A stretch of DNA of 14,680 nucleotides from CAZTLI01 sp964614375 (GCA_964614375.1 CAZTLI010000085.1:1-14680); one strand, 5' to 3'. Shown: positions 1 through 7,595, counted from the stretch's first letter. Numbers and translations are program-made. Notes: generated by a model from the sequence alone, not told the origin.

Positions 1-3000
1 AGCCGCAGGACAAGCATTTGCGGCAGCCTTCAGCGCGAATGAGTGTTGTCGTCCCACATTCCGGGCAGATGTCTGCACCTGATAGCGAGCCATTTACGGT
101 GTGAACAGCGGCTTGTTCCGGTGGATGATTATCACCGTTCATCGGTAGACCGAGCTGTTGGGGTTCTTCGGCCTTAAGATAGTGTTCTTCCAGCGCAACC
201 GCAACCGCATCCGGCAGCGATAACACACGACCCGGCCCAAATCCAACAGACCGCGAGCCGCCAATCCCGCGCAACTGGTCGATGATGAGCTTAAGCATTT
301 CCATCCGATTTTGTGGCGCAGTCGTCCGCAAACCGAGCGAAATCATGCGTCCCAGTCCTTCGGCATCGGCCTGCAAATCACTGCCGGCCTTGCCAATGGT
401 GATAAACACCTCAAACGGATACCCGTGTTCATCACTGTTCATTGTGATAAAACCCGTGCCAAAAGGTGTCTGACGACTGACAGTTGTGCCGTCAAGCTGT
501 CTTGGACGTGGATAGACATGATGCGGTGTGGCGACGTGTTCAACCTTGCCTTTGACCTCTTTCATTTCGGTCTCAGCACGTTCATCACCTTTCAACATCA
601 GCACCTGTTCATCGCGACTGCCATCCCGATAAATCGTCCCGCCTTTGCAACCCATCTGATACATATAGCGATACAAATCGCCAACCTGTTCGACGGTATA
701 ATGATTGGGGACGTTGGACGTTTTGCTGATACTGCTATCACACCAGCGCTGGATCGCAGCCTGAACTTTGACGTGCTCTTCTGGTGTGAGTTCCATCGCG
801 GTCACAAAATAGTCGGGTAACGCTGCGCCATTGCTTTGCGATTCCAGATATTCCTCAACGATAGGCACATTCTCTTCGTGCAAACCCAATCGACTCTTGC
901 GATAGAATTTCCACGAGAAAAACGGCTCAATTCCGGTGCTGGTATTGACCATCGTACCTGTCGTACCATTCGGCGCTTGTGTCAGCAGTGTCACATTGCG
1001 GATGCCCCGGCTGCGTACACCATCTTGAATAGCTTCGGGCATCTGCTGCATGAAGCCGCTGCTCAAGAACCCTTCGGCCTCAAATTTAGGGAATGCGCCT
1101 TTTTCTTCTGCCAGTTCGATGGATGTTTCATAAGCGGTGGTCGTAAACACTTCATACAGCCGATTGATAAAGTCAACCGACTCATCACTGCCATAACGGA
1201 TACCCAATCGAATCATCAGTTCGGCGATGCCCATCGTACCCAGGCCGACGCGCCGTTCGCTTAACTGTTGTTTCTCGTTGGCCTTGAAGAAATAGGGCGT
1301 GACATCAATCACATTGTCGAGGAAGCGGGTGGCATAGCGCACGGTTTGACGGAAGGCTTCCCAATCGACATCGTGTGTTGCTGCCGAGTAGAATTTCGCC
1401 AGATTAATCGCGCCCAGATTGCAGACTCCAAAACCCGGCAGCCCTTGCTCCCCACAATCTAAAGACACATAACCATTCGTTACCCACGTAATCGTGTCGG
1501 GTTCGTAGACATCGTAGACTTCTTCTTCGCGTTCCGTATCTTGAACAGAAACCACCGAAGCAAGCCACGACGCCCCGTAATAGTGCCAATCTTCGGCAAC
1601 TTCTTTTAATCGCGCGGCCTTATCCGGGTGACTCAGCCCAATTTCGCTGTAGAAACGTGGCACACCTTCGTTCATGATGACCACATCATATTTTATGCCT
1701 GTGCCATACATTGAACGCCCATCATATTCCAGATTCGGGTCGCGTGTTTGTGTATAAATGCGACCATGTATCCCAAATTGCAGCAAAATCAAACGGACTT
1801 GCTGAGCCAATTCATAGGACGATGTGTGGAAGCGCAGCATCGGATTATCACGCTTCATCAACACGCTGCCATCTGTCGAAAATAGGCCATCGAGTATTCC
1901 CGCCAGAAAATCACGATCCAGAGACATAAAAGCATCCGGTATCGTTTTATTTGGCGCTTTGACATTGGTTGGCATTCCAATTTTCACGAGCAAAGTTGCC
2001 AACTTATAACAATGCAGTCGCAATGCCTGATGAACAGCAACTTGCCCATCTGCATGTGCAATTTCTTGTTGTTCTTGGGTGAGATGGGAGTGAATGCCCA
2101 TGTCATTGAGCAGGTTCTGAAAATGTGCCATCCATTCCGATTCATGCGCGCCAAACGCGACACGACACTGATTAGAATGGCTATTTCCGCTAGGCAATTG
2201 CCGCAGCGTGCCATCCCCAATCACTGCACCTATTAGCAATCCGAGTGTTCTGTCAAAATAGTCAGAAACTTTGAGTTGACGCTTCTCAACATATTTGATC
2301 GCTTCGTCGGGCAACCGCCGACGTGAACCAAAGGCTTCATTGGGCATTATGAGGACTTTATCGCCTTCAATAACGTCAGATACAGCGATCCATTCGTACT
2401 TCTTGCCACGAACAACTTTTAACTTGTGGTCAGCGGTACATTCCAAGTGACCACCATCGGAAAATTCCACCCGATAAATACGCTGCACACCATTGTTATA
2501 GATTTTTTCTATCGGTTTGAGTCCGGCAGGGGTACGGATTTTCATACCGATTGTGAGGTCTTTAGCCTGTGTATACCCAAATTCAGTCGAAACCAGGGTG
2601 TCACCTGTCACACATGGATTCGTGCAGATGACATAGCCTTCATAATAGTAGGCTGAATTTGACATCTTGTTATAGCGGTCACGGAACCAGATGCCCGGTT
2701 CAGCGCTGGCCCACGCGCTTTCGATGATGGCATTCCACAATTCACGGGCTTTCACCCTGCGATAGTGAACCACAGCATGACCGGAGTCGATCCATTTTTC
2801 GAGATTGCCATCCCACAGTGTGTTGTAATCAGGATCACTTGTATCGGGGAACATCAAATCCCAATCACCATCATTTTCAATCGCATCCATCAGCTTATCA
2901 GAAATGCCGACGCTGATATTGGCGTTGGTGATTTGCCCCGCAGCGCGCTTGCTATTCACGAAATCAAACACGTCAGGATGCCAGTCATTGAGGATGAGCA

Positions 3001-3676
3001 TTAACGCGCCACGACGACTCCCACCCTGCTCTATCAGTCCCGTGACGAAGCTGTAGAGCGCGCCCCATGAGACCGATCCGCTGGAACGACCATTCACGCC
3101 TTTCACATACGCATGACGTGGGCGCAGCGAAGAAATATTGATGCCAACGCCCCCACCGCGCGACATAATCTCCGTCATCTGTGTGAGGGTTTCCATAATC
3201 CCTTCGCGTGAATCACGGGGGCTGGGGATCACATAACAATTGTAAAAAGTAAGCTCATCATTAATCCCCGCGCCAGCGAGGATGCGTCCACCGGGCACAA
3301 ACTTAAAATCGTCGAGCAGCCATTGAAAATTCTTCGTCCACGCTTGGCGAAGTTTGCCAGATTTTTCTGCCCCGGCAATCGCTTCGGCTACGCGCGCCAT
3401 CATTTGCTCAGGTTTCGTTTCTAGCGGCTTATCGACGTGTTCTAAGGCGCGTATCACCACCTCGCCATCGAGTAACTCAACCGTGACTTCGGGTAAATTC
3501 AGAGCCGTGACCGTGCCAATTTCGCGCTGTCCGGTCTTCGCATTAACCACCACAATCACCGTGTCGCCAACAGCCAGCGTCTCGCGCGTCATATCTTTAC
3601 GCGCATAGCGATCCAGAAATATTTTGTATCCTAATTCGTGCAGCGCATTGCGCTTATCTTCTCGCGACTGAACCAT
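1..3676 (-). CDS. nrdJ: Vitamin B12-dependent (class II) ribonucleoside-diphosphate/triphosphate reductase with intein; 3' end cut by window
   Basis: This enzyme reduces ribonucleotides to deoxyribonucleotides in the cytoplasm, using adenosylcobalamin to make a thiyl radical. The precursor shows 1225 residues; removing the intein (355-740) leaves about 839. Visible landmarks are the disulfide cysteine in FYNCYVI (C147), GGGVGINISS (174-183), NP (353-354) joined after splicing to CGEQ (C741, E743: radical cysteine and acidic partner), the second disulfide cysteine in GVCNLGAINL (C752), APNGTTGT (901-908), CKGGTIYRDGSR (1010-1021), a TSCPD-type domain (about 1058-1160), and a C-terminal zinc ribbon CPEC (1204-1207) plus CRKCLSCG (1218-1225). 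The frame is open to base 1, and only a few codons should be missing. Start: ATG 3676 has an AGGGGTGG ribosome site; in-frame GTG 3682 and ATG 3706 are possible but have weaker sites. Residues about 35-82 form a beta-rich insertion. A cobalamin riboswitch precedes the gene. Confidence 0.96.
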   Translation of the reverse strand, partial: MVQSREDKRNALHELGYKIFLDRYARKDMTRETLAVGDTVIVVVNAKTGQREIGTVTALNLPEVTVELLDGEVVIRALEHVDKPLETKPEQMMARVAEAIAGAEKSGKLRQAWTKNFQWLLDDFKFVPGGRILAGAGINDELTFYNCYVIPSPRDSREGIMETLTQMTEIMSRGGGVGINISSLRPRHAYVKGVNGRSSGSVSWGALYSFVTGLIEQGGSRRGALMLILNDWHPDVFDFVNSKRAAGQITNANISVGISDKLMDAIENDGDWDLMFPDTSDPDYNTLWDGNLEKWIDSGHAVVHYRRVKARELWNAIIESAWASAEPGIWFRDRYNKMSNSAYYYEGYVICTNPCVTGDTLVSTEFGYTQAKDLTIGMKIRTPAGLKPIEKIYNNGVQRIYRVEFSDGGHLECTADHKLKVVRGKKYEWIAVSDVIEGDKVLIMPNEAFGSRRRLPDEAIKYVEKRQLKVSDYFDRTLGLLIGAVIGDGTLRQLPSGNSHSNQCRVAFGAHESEWMAHFQNLLNDMGIHSHLTQEQQEIAHADGQVAVHQALRLHCYKLATLLVKIGMPTNVKAPNKTIPDAFMSLDRDFLAGILDGLFSTDGSVLMKRDNPMLRFHTSSYELAQQVRLILLQFGIHGRIYTQTRDPNLEYDGRSMYGTGIKYDVVIMNEGVPRFYSEIGLSHPDKAARLKEVAEDWHYYGASWLASVVSVQDTEREEEVYDVYEPDTITWVTNGYVSLDCGEQGLPGFGVCNLGAINLAKFYSAATHDVDWEAFRQTVRYATRFLDNVIDVTPYFFKANEKQQLSERRVGLGTMGIAELMIRLGIRYGSDESVDFINRLYEVFTTTAYETSIELAEEKGAFPKFEAEGFLSSGFMQQMPEAIQDGVRSRGIRNVTLLTQAPNGTTGTMVNTSTGIEPFFSWKFYRKSRLGLHEENVPIVEEYLESQSNGAALPDYFVTAMELTPEEHVKVQAAIQRWCDSSISKTSNVPNHYTVEQVGDLYRYMYQMGCKGGTIYRDGSRDEQVLMLKGDERAETEMKEVKGKVEHVATPHHVYPRPRQLDGTTVSRQTPFGTGFITMNSDEHGYPFEVFITIGKAGSDLQADAEGLGRMISLGLRTTAPQNRMEMLKLIIDQLRGIGGSRSVGFGPGRVLSLPDAVAVALEEHYLKAEEPQQLGLPMNGDNHPPEQAAVHTVNGSLSGADICPECGTTTLIRAEGCRKCLSCG
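1457..2614 (-). other. Intein (RIR1-type) with LAGLIDADG homing endonuclease, inside nrdJ
   Basis: This is a 386-residue in-frame protein-splicing element between Asn-Pro and the catalytic Cys of NrdJ. Block A is the N-terminal CVTGDTLV, with Cys1 as first nucleophile. Block B is ECTADH, with T60 and H63 matching TxxH. The endonuclease domain (about 120-320) carries two LAGLIDADG motifs, LGLLIGAVIGDG (124-135, acidic D134) and LAGILDGLFSTDG (237-249, acidic D248), so the nuclease looks intact. Block F is EEEVYDVYEPDTITWV and block G is NGYVSLD, followed by extein Cys741. The usual final His-Asn is Leu-Asp (385-386), and the block F histidine position is Ile. Some ribonucleotide reductase inteins with C-terminal Asp or Gln are known from the literature to splice, so activity is plausible. 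The reading frame is uninterrupted. The exact boundaries follow from the intact NPCGEQ host motif. Confidence 0.95.
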
Positions 3677-3880
3677 AGCCACCCCTATTGAGTCGTCTAA
3701 TGACATATCTTTACAGGCATGAAAACAGAGCCGGAGTTACATAGAAGTAACCCGTTACCCATATGAATTGACTTAAAAAACTCTATGATGTCCGATGTAA
3801 AAGCTGTTGCAGTGTATTGTATAAGCCATCACATCTACACACCCGTTCCCCTCAATCCACGAAGGCGATGTACGAGCAAA
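3677..3880 (-). promoter_or_regulatory. nrdJ leader between riboswitch aptamer and start codon (probable expression platform)
   Basis: This stretch holds no credible gene. It carries two mutually exclusive small hairpins. One is GTAA-CGGG-TTAC (3747-3758). The other pairs the same GTTAC arm with GTAAC at 3736-3740. It also repeats two pieces of the aptamer core: 3725-3738 matches 3960-3973 at 13 of 14 bases, and 3751-3759 is identical to 3943-3951. The ribosome site AGGGGTGG lies just before ATG 3676. A T6 run (3775-3780 on the complement) has no convincing stem directly before it, so control of translation initiation seems more likely than an intrinsic terminator. That is an inference from inspection, without a folding calculation. 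Confidence 0.5.
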
Positions 3881-4024
3881 GTAAAGGTGGGTAATCGGGC
3901 TTCGGGTAACCGCCAGGCATTTGTAATCCATGCCTGCGTATCCCCGTTACCGTTGCGGGACAGCGCCGGAGTTTCACCGGACTTCCCCCATTGTGTGGGT
4001 TGGTTTTCACCCACATCCCTTTAC
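3881..4024 (-). ncRNA. Cobalamin (adenosylcobalamin-type) riboswitch aptamer
   Basis: Read on the minus strand, this RNA carries the conserved cobalamin riboswitch core: GGGGGAAGTCCGGTGAAA, then CTCCGGCGCTGTCCCGCAAC (together 3955-3990), and the 3' B12-box-like segment GAAGCCCGATTACCCACC (3886-3903). The closing P1 stem is a perfect 7-bp pairing of GTAAAGG (4018-4024) with CCTTTAC (3881-3887). Inside it are a GTGGGT/ACCCAC hairpin (3995-4014), a CCGG/CCGG stem around TGAAACT, and a CAGGCAT/ATGCCTG hairpin near 3915-3937. At 144 nt it is shorter than many class I examples, so it has small peripheral arms. It lies about 200 nt ahead of nrdJ on the same strand and 180 nt after ftsZ. No other gene lies between it and nrdJ, so nrdJ is the likely target. 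Known cobalamin riboswitches mostly switch genes off when the ligand is present. Confidence 0.93.
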
Positions 4025-4061
4025 CGGGAGGATTTGAGTTTTGAGTTTCTTATACAAGCCC

Positions 4062-4090
4062 TTTATAGCACGACCACGAACATTTGTCCA
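4062..4090 (-). promoter_or_regulatory. Sigma70-like promoter for the riboswitch-nrdJ transcript
   Basis: A -35 element TGGACA (4085-4090) and a -10 element TATAAA (4062-4067) are separated by exactly 17 bases; each matches 5 of 6 consensus positions. The predicted transcript would start near 4055, about 30 nt before the 5' strand of the riboswitch P1 stem. That is where a riboswitch promoter is expected. No experimental start site is known here. Confidence 0.6.
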
Positions 4091-4116
4091 CCAGAACAGG
4101 TCTCAGTTTGGTTAGA

Positions 4117-4145
4117 AATATATTTGGTAATGCGACGCAATTCAA
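4117..4145 (-). promoter_or_regulatory. Possible second upstream promoter for nrdJ
   Basis: TTGAAT (4140-4145) and TATATT (4117-4122) are separated by 17 bases. The -10 matches 5 of 6 positions and the -35 matches 4 of 6. It directly follows the ftsZ terminator and would also place the riboswitch in the transcript. It could be a chance match in an AT-rich gap, and it is weaker than the promoter at 4062-4090. Confidence 0.3.
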
Positions 4146-4174
4146 ACAAAAAGAGCAGGTCAGTGCCTGCCCTC
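4146..4174 (-). terminator. Intrinsic terminator after ftsZ
   Basis: On the minus strand GAGGGCAGG (4166-4174) pairs with CCTGCTCTT (4151-4159), giving 9 pairs including G-U pairs and a 6-base loop. A short T-run (4148-4152) follows or overlaps the base of the stem. It begins about 30 nt after the ftsZ stop codon and separates the dcw cluster from the riboswitch-nrdJ unit. Confidence 0.7.
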
Positions 4175-4204
4175 ATTCCTCTTGTTTTGAGCTATCAGAC
4201 AGAC

Positions 4205-5410
4205 TCAATCGCGATCCCGATTACGCCGTAGAAAGGCCGGGATGTCCATATTGTCTTCCTGATGATAAACCCGACCCGGTTGTTCATCTGGCGTCTGTAC
4301 CGGGCGCTGCGGCGGCTGCTGCTGAATCGGTTGCTGTACGGGTTGCTGTGGGGCTGGTTGTACAGGCTGCTGCTGTGCTGGGCGCTGTTGTGGCGGCTGC
4401 TGCTGAATAGGCCGCTGCACGGGCTGCTGCCGACGGGCTTCGATACTGCGAGCAGCACGACTTTGTTCAAAACCCGTAGCAATGACGGTAATCCGCACCT
4501 CATCGCCCATGCTTTCATCAATCTGAGCACCAAAGATGAGGTGGACATCAGGATGTGCGCTTTGTTTGATGATTTCTGCCGCTTCGTTGACCTCAAACAG
4601 ACTCAAATCCGGGCCGCCGGTAATGTTGAACAGGATGCCGCGTGCGCCATCAATCGTCACATCCAACAAGGCGCTGCTAATCGCCTTCTCCGCAGCCGTT
4701 CGGGCACGGTCATCACCGTTATCATGCCCAACCGCCATCAACGCCGCGCCACCTTCTGACATAATCGTGCGGACATCGGCAAAGTCGAGGTTAATCAGTG
4801 CGGGCACAGTAATCAGCTCCGAAATACCTTGAATACCCTGCCGCAGCACGTCATCTGCCAGTGAGAAGGCCTGCTGTAAACTGGCACGCTTATCAGCGAT
4901 TTGGAGCAAGCGATCATTCGGAATGACAATCAGCGTATCGACCTGACTCTTCAACGCCTCGATACCCGCATCGGCAAGTTGTGCCCGACGCGCCCCTTCA
5001 AATGAAAATGGACGGGTGCAAACGCCAATCGTCAGCGCCCCCAACTCTTTGGCGATCTGTGCGACAACAGGTGATGCCCCTGTTCCCGTACCACCGCCCA
5101 TACCGGTAGCGATGAACACCATATCTGCCCCACGCAAGATTTCATATAAATCATCCTGGCTTTCCTCGGCGGCTTTCCGGCCTATTTCCGGGTTGCCGCC
5201 TGCGCCAAGACCGCGCGTGAGCTTATCGCCGATACGGATGCGGGTTTTGGCCTTCGATAACATGAGTGCCTGATTGTCGGTATTCACCGCAATAAACTCG
5301 ACACCACCAAGGCCTTCGTTAATCATCCGGTTAACGGCGTTGCCACCACCACCGCCCACACCAATCACTTTAATTTGGGCGAACTGCTCCCCAGGTGCGA
5401 ATTCTTCCAT
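4205..5410 (-). CDS. ftsZ: Cell division protein FtsZ
   Basis: FtsZ is the tubulin-like GTPase that polymerises at midcell into the Z ring and recruits the division machinery. The 401-residue protein has the N-terminal GVGGGGGNAVNRM loop (17-29), NTDNQAL (43-49), the tubulin signature GGGTGTG (105-111), and the T7 synergy loop NLDFADV (207-213), whose acidic residues complete GTP hydrolysis in the next subunit. After the core (to about 320) comes a Gln/Pro-rich linker (about 328-378) and a C-terminal tail DIPAFLRR (389-396), matching the conserved peptide that binds FtsA and other partners. The ATG at 5410 is preceded by AAGGGG at good spacing. It is the last gene of the dcw cluster, lies 120 bp after ftsA, and is followed by a terminator. 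The gap before it shows no clear promoter. Confidence 0.98.
   Translation of the reverse strand: MEEFAPGEQFAQIKVIGVGGGGGNAVNRMINEGLGGVEFIAVNTDNQALMLSKAKTRIRIGDKLTRGLGAGGNPEIGRKAAEESQDDLYEILRGADMVFIATGMGGGTGTGASPVVAQIAKELGALTIGVCTRPFSFEGARRAQLADAGIEALKSQVDTLIVIPNDRLLQIADKRASLQQAFSLADDVLRQGIQGISELITVPALINLDFADVRTIMSEGGAALMAVGHDNGDDRARTAAEKAISSALLDVTIDGARGILFNITGGPDLSLFEVNEAAEIIKQSAHPDVHLIFGAQIDESMGDEVRITVIATGFEQSRAARSIEARRQQPVQRPIQQQPPQQRPAQQQPVQPAPQQPVQQPIQQQPPQRPVQTPDEQPGRVYHQEDNMDIPAFLRRNRDRD
4315..4428 (-). repeat. Degenerate Gln/Pro repeat encoding the FtsZ linker
   Basis: The CAG/CTG-rich stretch encodes a low-complexity linker with two near-copies, PVQRPIQQQPPQQRP and PVQQPIQQQPPQRP, separated by a related Q/P segment. 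FtsZ linkers vary widely in length and composition between species. The repeat probably grew by slippage or unequal exchange within the linker. Its boundaries are approximate. Confidence 0.7.
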
Positions 5411-5530
5411 ACGAATCCCCTTCTTAATTTGCGGTTTTGATAATAATCCGCTTTAACATCCTATTTTGACAGATAACAGAAACGTTAGCAACCACAACAA
5501 GGTACTAATCTTAAAAGCAGCGTGTTTTTA

Positions 5531-6769
5531 TCAAGTTTCATCATCGGGCAGCAAGCGTTTGAACAAGCCACCGAGGAATGTACCCAGCTTTTTGCCGGGC
5601 AGTGTACCATTTGGTTCTTCGGCTTCTACCATCGAATCCATCTCCAGGCCTAATCGTAGCAACCCCACGCTGGTACTATATGACGGATTTCGCAGCGCGT
5701 CCGCCATGCCCGTCAAGCGTTCGGGCTTCGCCAATCGTACCGGACAATCGAGGATGCGCGCTGCCAGTTCCTGAATGCCCGGCAATTGTGACCCACCGCC
5801 AGTAATCACAGCGCCAGCACGCAGCAGTCGATCATAACCGGAACGCTTAATTTCTTTGCGTACCAGTTCAAACATTTCTTCGACGCGCGCCTCAATCACT
5901 AAGGCCAATTCTGAACGTTTCACTTCTGTGGGTAATCCATCGCCAAACGGCTCGACCAGAAAACTTTCCAGCGCGCTTACACTGCGGGAAAGGGCATGAC
6001 CATGCTGCACTTTTACGGCTTCTGCCAATTCAAACGGCACTTTCATCCAATAGGTAATATCGCTGGTGACATGATCCCCACCGACTGGAATTACAGCGGT
6101 ATGCCAGACCGTACCATCAATGAATATGGCAATGTCTGTCGTGCCGCCGCCAATGTCGATGACCGCCACACCACCCTCACGTTCGGCTTCGGTGAGTACC
6201 GCATCACCCGCCGCAAGCGGATTAAGGATGAATCGGTCTACCATAACCCCGGCAGCATCAACAGCCTGTTCCAGATTCGCAATACTATGTGAAGAAGCGG
6301 TGATAATATGGGCATCCACCTCTAAACGGAAGCAGTGCATCCCCACCGGATGCCGGATACCATCCTGACCATCGAGCGAATAGCTACGTGGCACCACATG
6401 CAGCACTTCACGATTATGTGGTATGGCAATTGCACGGGCGGCATCCATCGCACGATTGAGGTCGTCAAATGTCACGCTCCGATTGCCAGCGATACCCACC
6501 ATCCCACGACTGGTTAGGGACGCGATATGGCTGCCCGCAACACTGACGAACGCACGACGCACGTCATAGCCGCTGCTCTTTTCGGCTTTATGAACAGACG
6601 CGGAAATCGCCGCTGATAATTGGGCAATATCGTTGACTACACCTTTTTTCATGCCGCGGCTGGGTTCGATACCCACACCGACCACGAACACATCGGTAGC
6701 ACGGACTTGCCCCACGATAGTACAGATTTTATGAGTCCCTACATCGAGTCCGACAACTGGTTCATTCAT
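5531..6769 (-). CDS. ftsA: Cell division protein FtsA
   Basis: FtsA is an actin-fold ATPase that anchors FtsZ to the membrane and recruits late division proteins. Numbered from ATG 6769, the 412-residue protein has phosphate-1 GLDVGTHKICTIVG (7-20), the phosphate-2 motif VIDIGGGTTDIAIF (203-216), the adenosine motif AGAVITGGGSQLPGI (318-332), and a C-terminal amphipathic helix KLGTFLGGLFKRLL (394-407) typical of its membrane anchor. The frame is open further upstream to an ATG at 6820. I prefer 6769 because MNEPVVGLDVGT is the usual FtsA N-terminus and because it overlaps the ftsQ stop by 8 bp, which suggests translational coupling; a G-rich stretch lies just upstream. ftsQ precedes it and ftsZ follows, the standard order. 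Confidence 0.97.
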   Translation of the reverse strand: MNEPVVGLDVGTHKICTIVGQVRATDVFVVGVGIEPSRGMKKGVVNDIAQLSAAISASVHKAEKSSGYDVRRAFVSVAGSHIASLTSRGMVGIAGNRSVTFDDLNRAMDAARAIAIPHNREVLHVVPRSYSLDGQDGIRHPVGMHCFRLEVDAHIITASSHSIANLEQAVDAAGVMVDRFILNPLAAGDAVLTEAEREGGVAVIDIGGGTTDIAIFIDGTVWHTAVIPVGGDHVTSDITYWMKVPFELAEAVKVQHGHALSRSVSALESFLVEPFGDGLPTEVKRSELALVIEARVEEMFELVRKEIKRSGYDRLLRAGAVITGGGSQLPGIQELAARILDCPVRLAKPERLTGMADALRNPSYSTSVGLLRLGLEMDSMVEAEEPNGTLPGKKLGTFLGGLFKRLLPDDET

Positions 6770-7595
6770 CGCACGGTGCCCCCAATGGGCAAAAATATGG
6801 TGCATCGAGATTGGCGACACTTATCCGCGTTACGATAAGGCCGCGACGCTGCAAATCGGCAACAATCGCTTGATAAACGATGATTTTTTCGCTCATGTTT
6901 GCCCCGGTGCCAAACCAGACATCGGTACCACGCTCGTCAGTAAAACCTAACCCATAAACGGGGTGGTAACGCAGTTGATTCACACCGGGTAATAAATCGC
7001 GCAATTGCAACGCACCATTCACAATGTTTACCGATACACGACCCGAATCGCTTAACGGGCCTTCATTCACATCTGCGTCCGCTATCACTTGCATGAGTTC
7101 TGGACGTGCTTCGCGGAAGGGCATTACCCGCCCCTGAAGGTCTATCCAATAGGTCACGCCTTCCTGTATCCAAATCATCGCTGGCTGCCGTTCAACAATC
7201 AACACTTCGACCACATTTGGAGGCCACCCTAAAGTCACAGTCGCATCCGCTATCGAAGTCGAGGCCATTACCGACTCGCGCACAACATCTGGATCAACCC
7301 AGAAAATGTGAAGATTGGCTATGTCCGTGAGTGCGAAAACCTCTTCGGCAGATAAAAATTGATTCCCCCCCACCGCGATACTTCGCACATAAAACGCATC
7401 TGAACTAAAGAACAACACCAGCACAAGGATAAGGCAAATGACGAGAATGGCGCTAATGACCCGCGCCCCCACGAAACTCTGACCGCGTGTGCTGTGCTGC
7501 ACAACCGGGCGCGATACGTTCACATCGGCAGGCATTCGGCGCAACAAACCCGGTGACCGTTCGCCACCACGCCGCCGCTCTCGTCGTGATGTCAC
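6762..7595 (-). CDS. ftsQ: Cell division protein FtsQ/DivIB (POTRA domain)
   Basis: FtsQ is a bitopic membrane protein that links early cytoplasmic and late periplasmic/extracellular parts of the divisome. The 277-residue product has an Arg-rich cytoplasmic N-terminus (1-42), a single membrane segment (about 44-64), a POTRA-like domain beginning FYVRSIAVGGNQFLSAEEV (68-86) and reaching about 137, then an FtsQ-type beta domain with VTYWIDLQGRVMPF. The start is GTG 7595. A stop lies in frame eight codons upstream and no ATG occurs before residue 21, so GTG is the only sensible full-length start; GAGGG lies close before it. It is separated from murB by 213 bp and overlaps ftsA. Sequence is divergent, as usual for FtsQ, but position and architecture agree. 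Confidence 0.92.
   Translation of the reverse strand: MTSRRERRRGGERSPGLLRRMPADVNVSRPVVQHSTRGQSFVGARVISAILVICLILVLVLFFSSDAFYVRSIAVGGNQFLSAEEVFALTDIANLHIFWVDPDVVRESVMASTSIADATVTLGWPPNVVEVLIVERQPAMIWIQEGVTYWIDLQGRVMPFREARPELMQVIADADVNEGPLSDSGRVSVNIVNGALQLRDLLPGVNQLRYHPVYGLGFTDERGTDVWFGTGANMSEKIIVYQAIVADLQRRGLIVTRISVANLDAPYFCPLGAPCDE

Noticed and set aside
282..1462. Several plus-strand open frames of 63-169 codons opposite nrdJ
   Set aside because: They are antisense shadows of a well-conserved ribonucleotide reductase frame and show no recognisable motifs.
1984..2220. Separate minus-strand open frame inside the intein region
   Set aside because: It is out of frame with the intein, whose LAGLIDADG and splicing motifs read continuously in the nrdJ frame.
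3770..3845. Possible intrinsic terminator in the nrdJ leader (GATGT/ACATC pairing before a T6 run)
   Set aside because: The stem is short and bulged, the loop is large, and several unpaired bases separate it from the T-run.
3785..4231. 148-residue plus-strand open frame between ftsZ and nrdJ
   Set aside because: It runs antisense through the cobalamin riboswitch, has no family resemblance, and its codons are explained by structured RNA on the other strand.
4315..4428. CTG/CAG-rich repeat as a CRISPR or mobile element
   Set aside because: It is in frame within ftsZ and encodes the variable Gln/Pro linker; there are no regular spacers.
6770..6820. Longer FtsA N-terminus beginning at ATG 6820
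   Set aside because: The extra 17 residues overlap ftsQ and precede the standard MNEPVVGLDVGT start, which couples neatly to the ftsQ stop.
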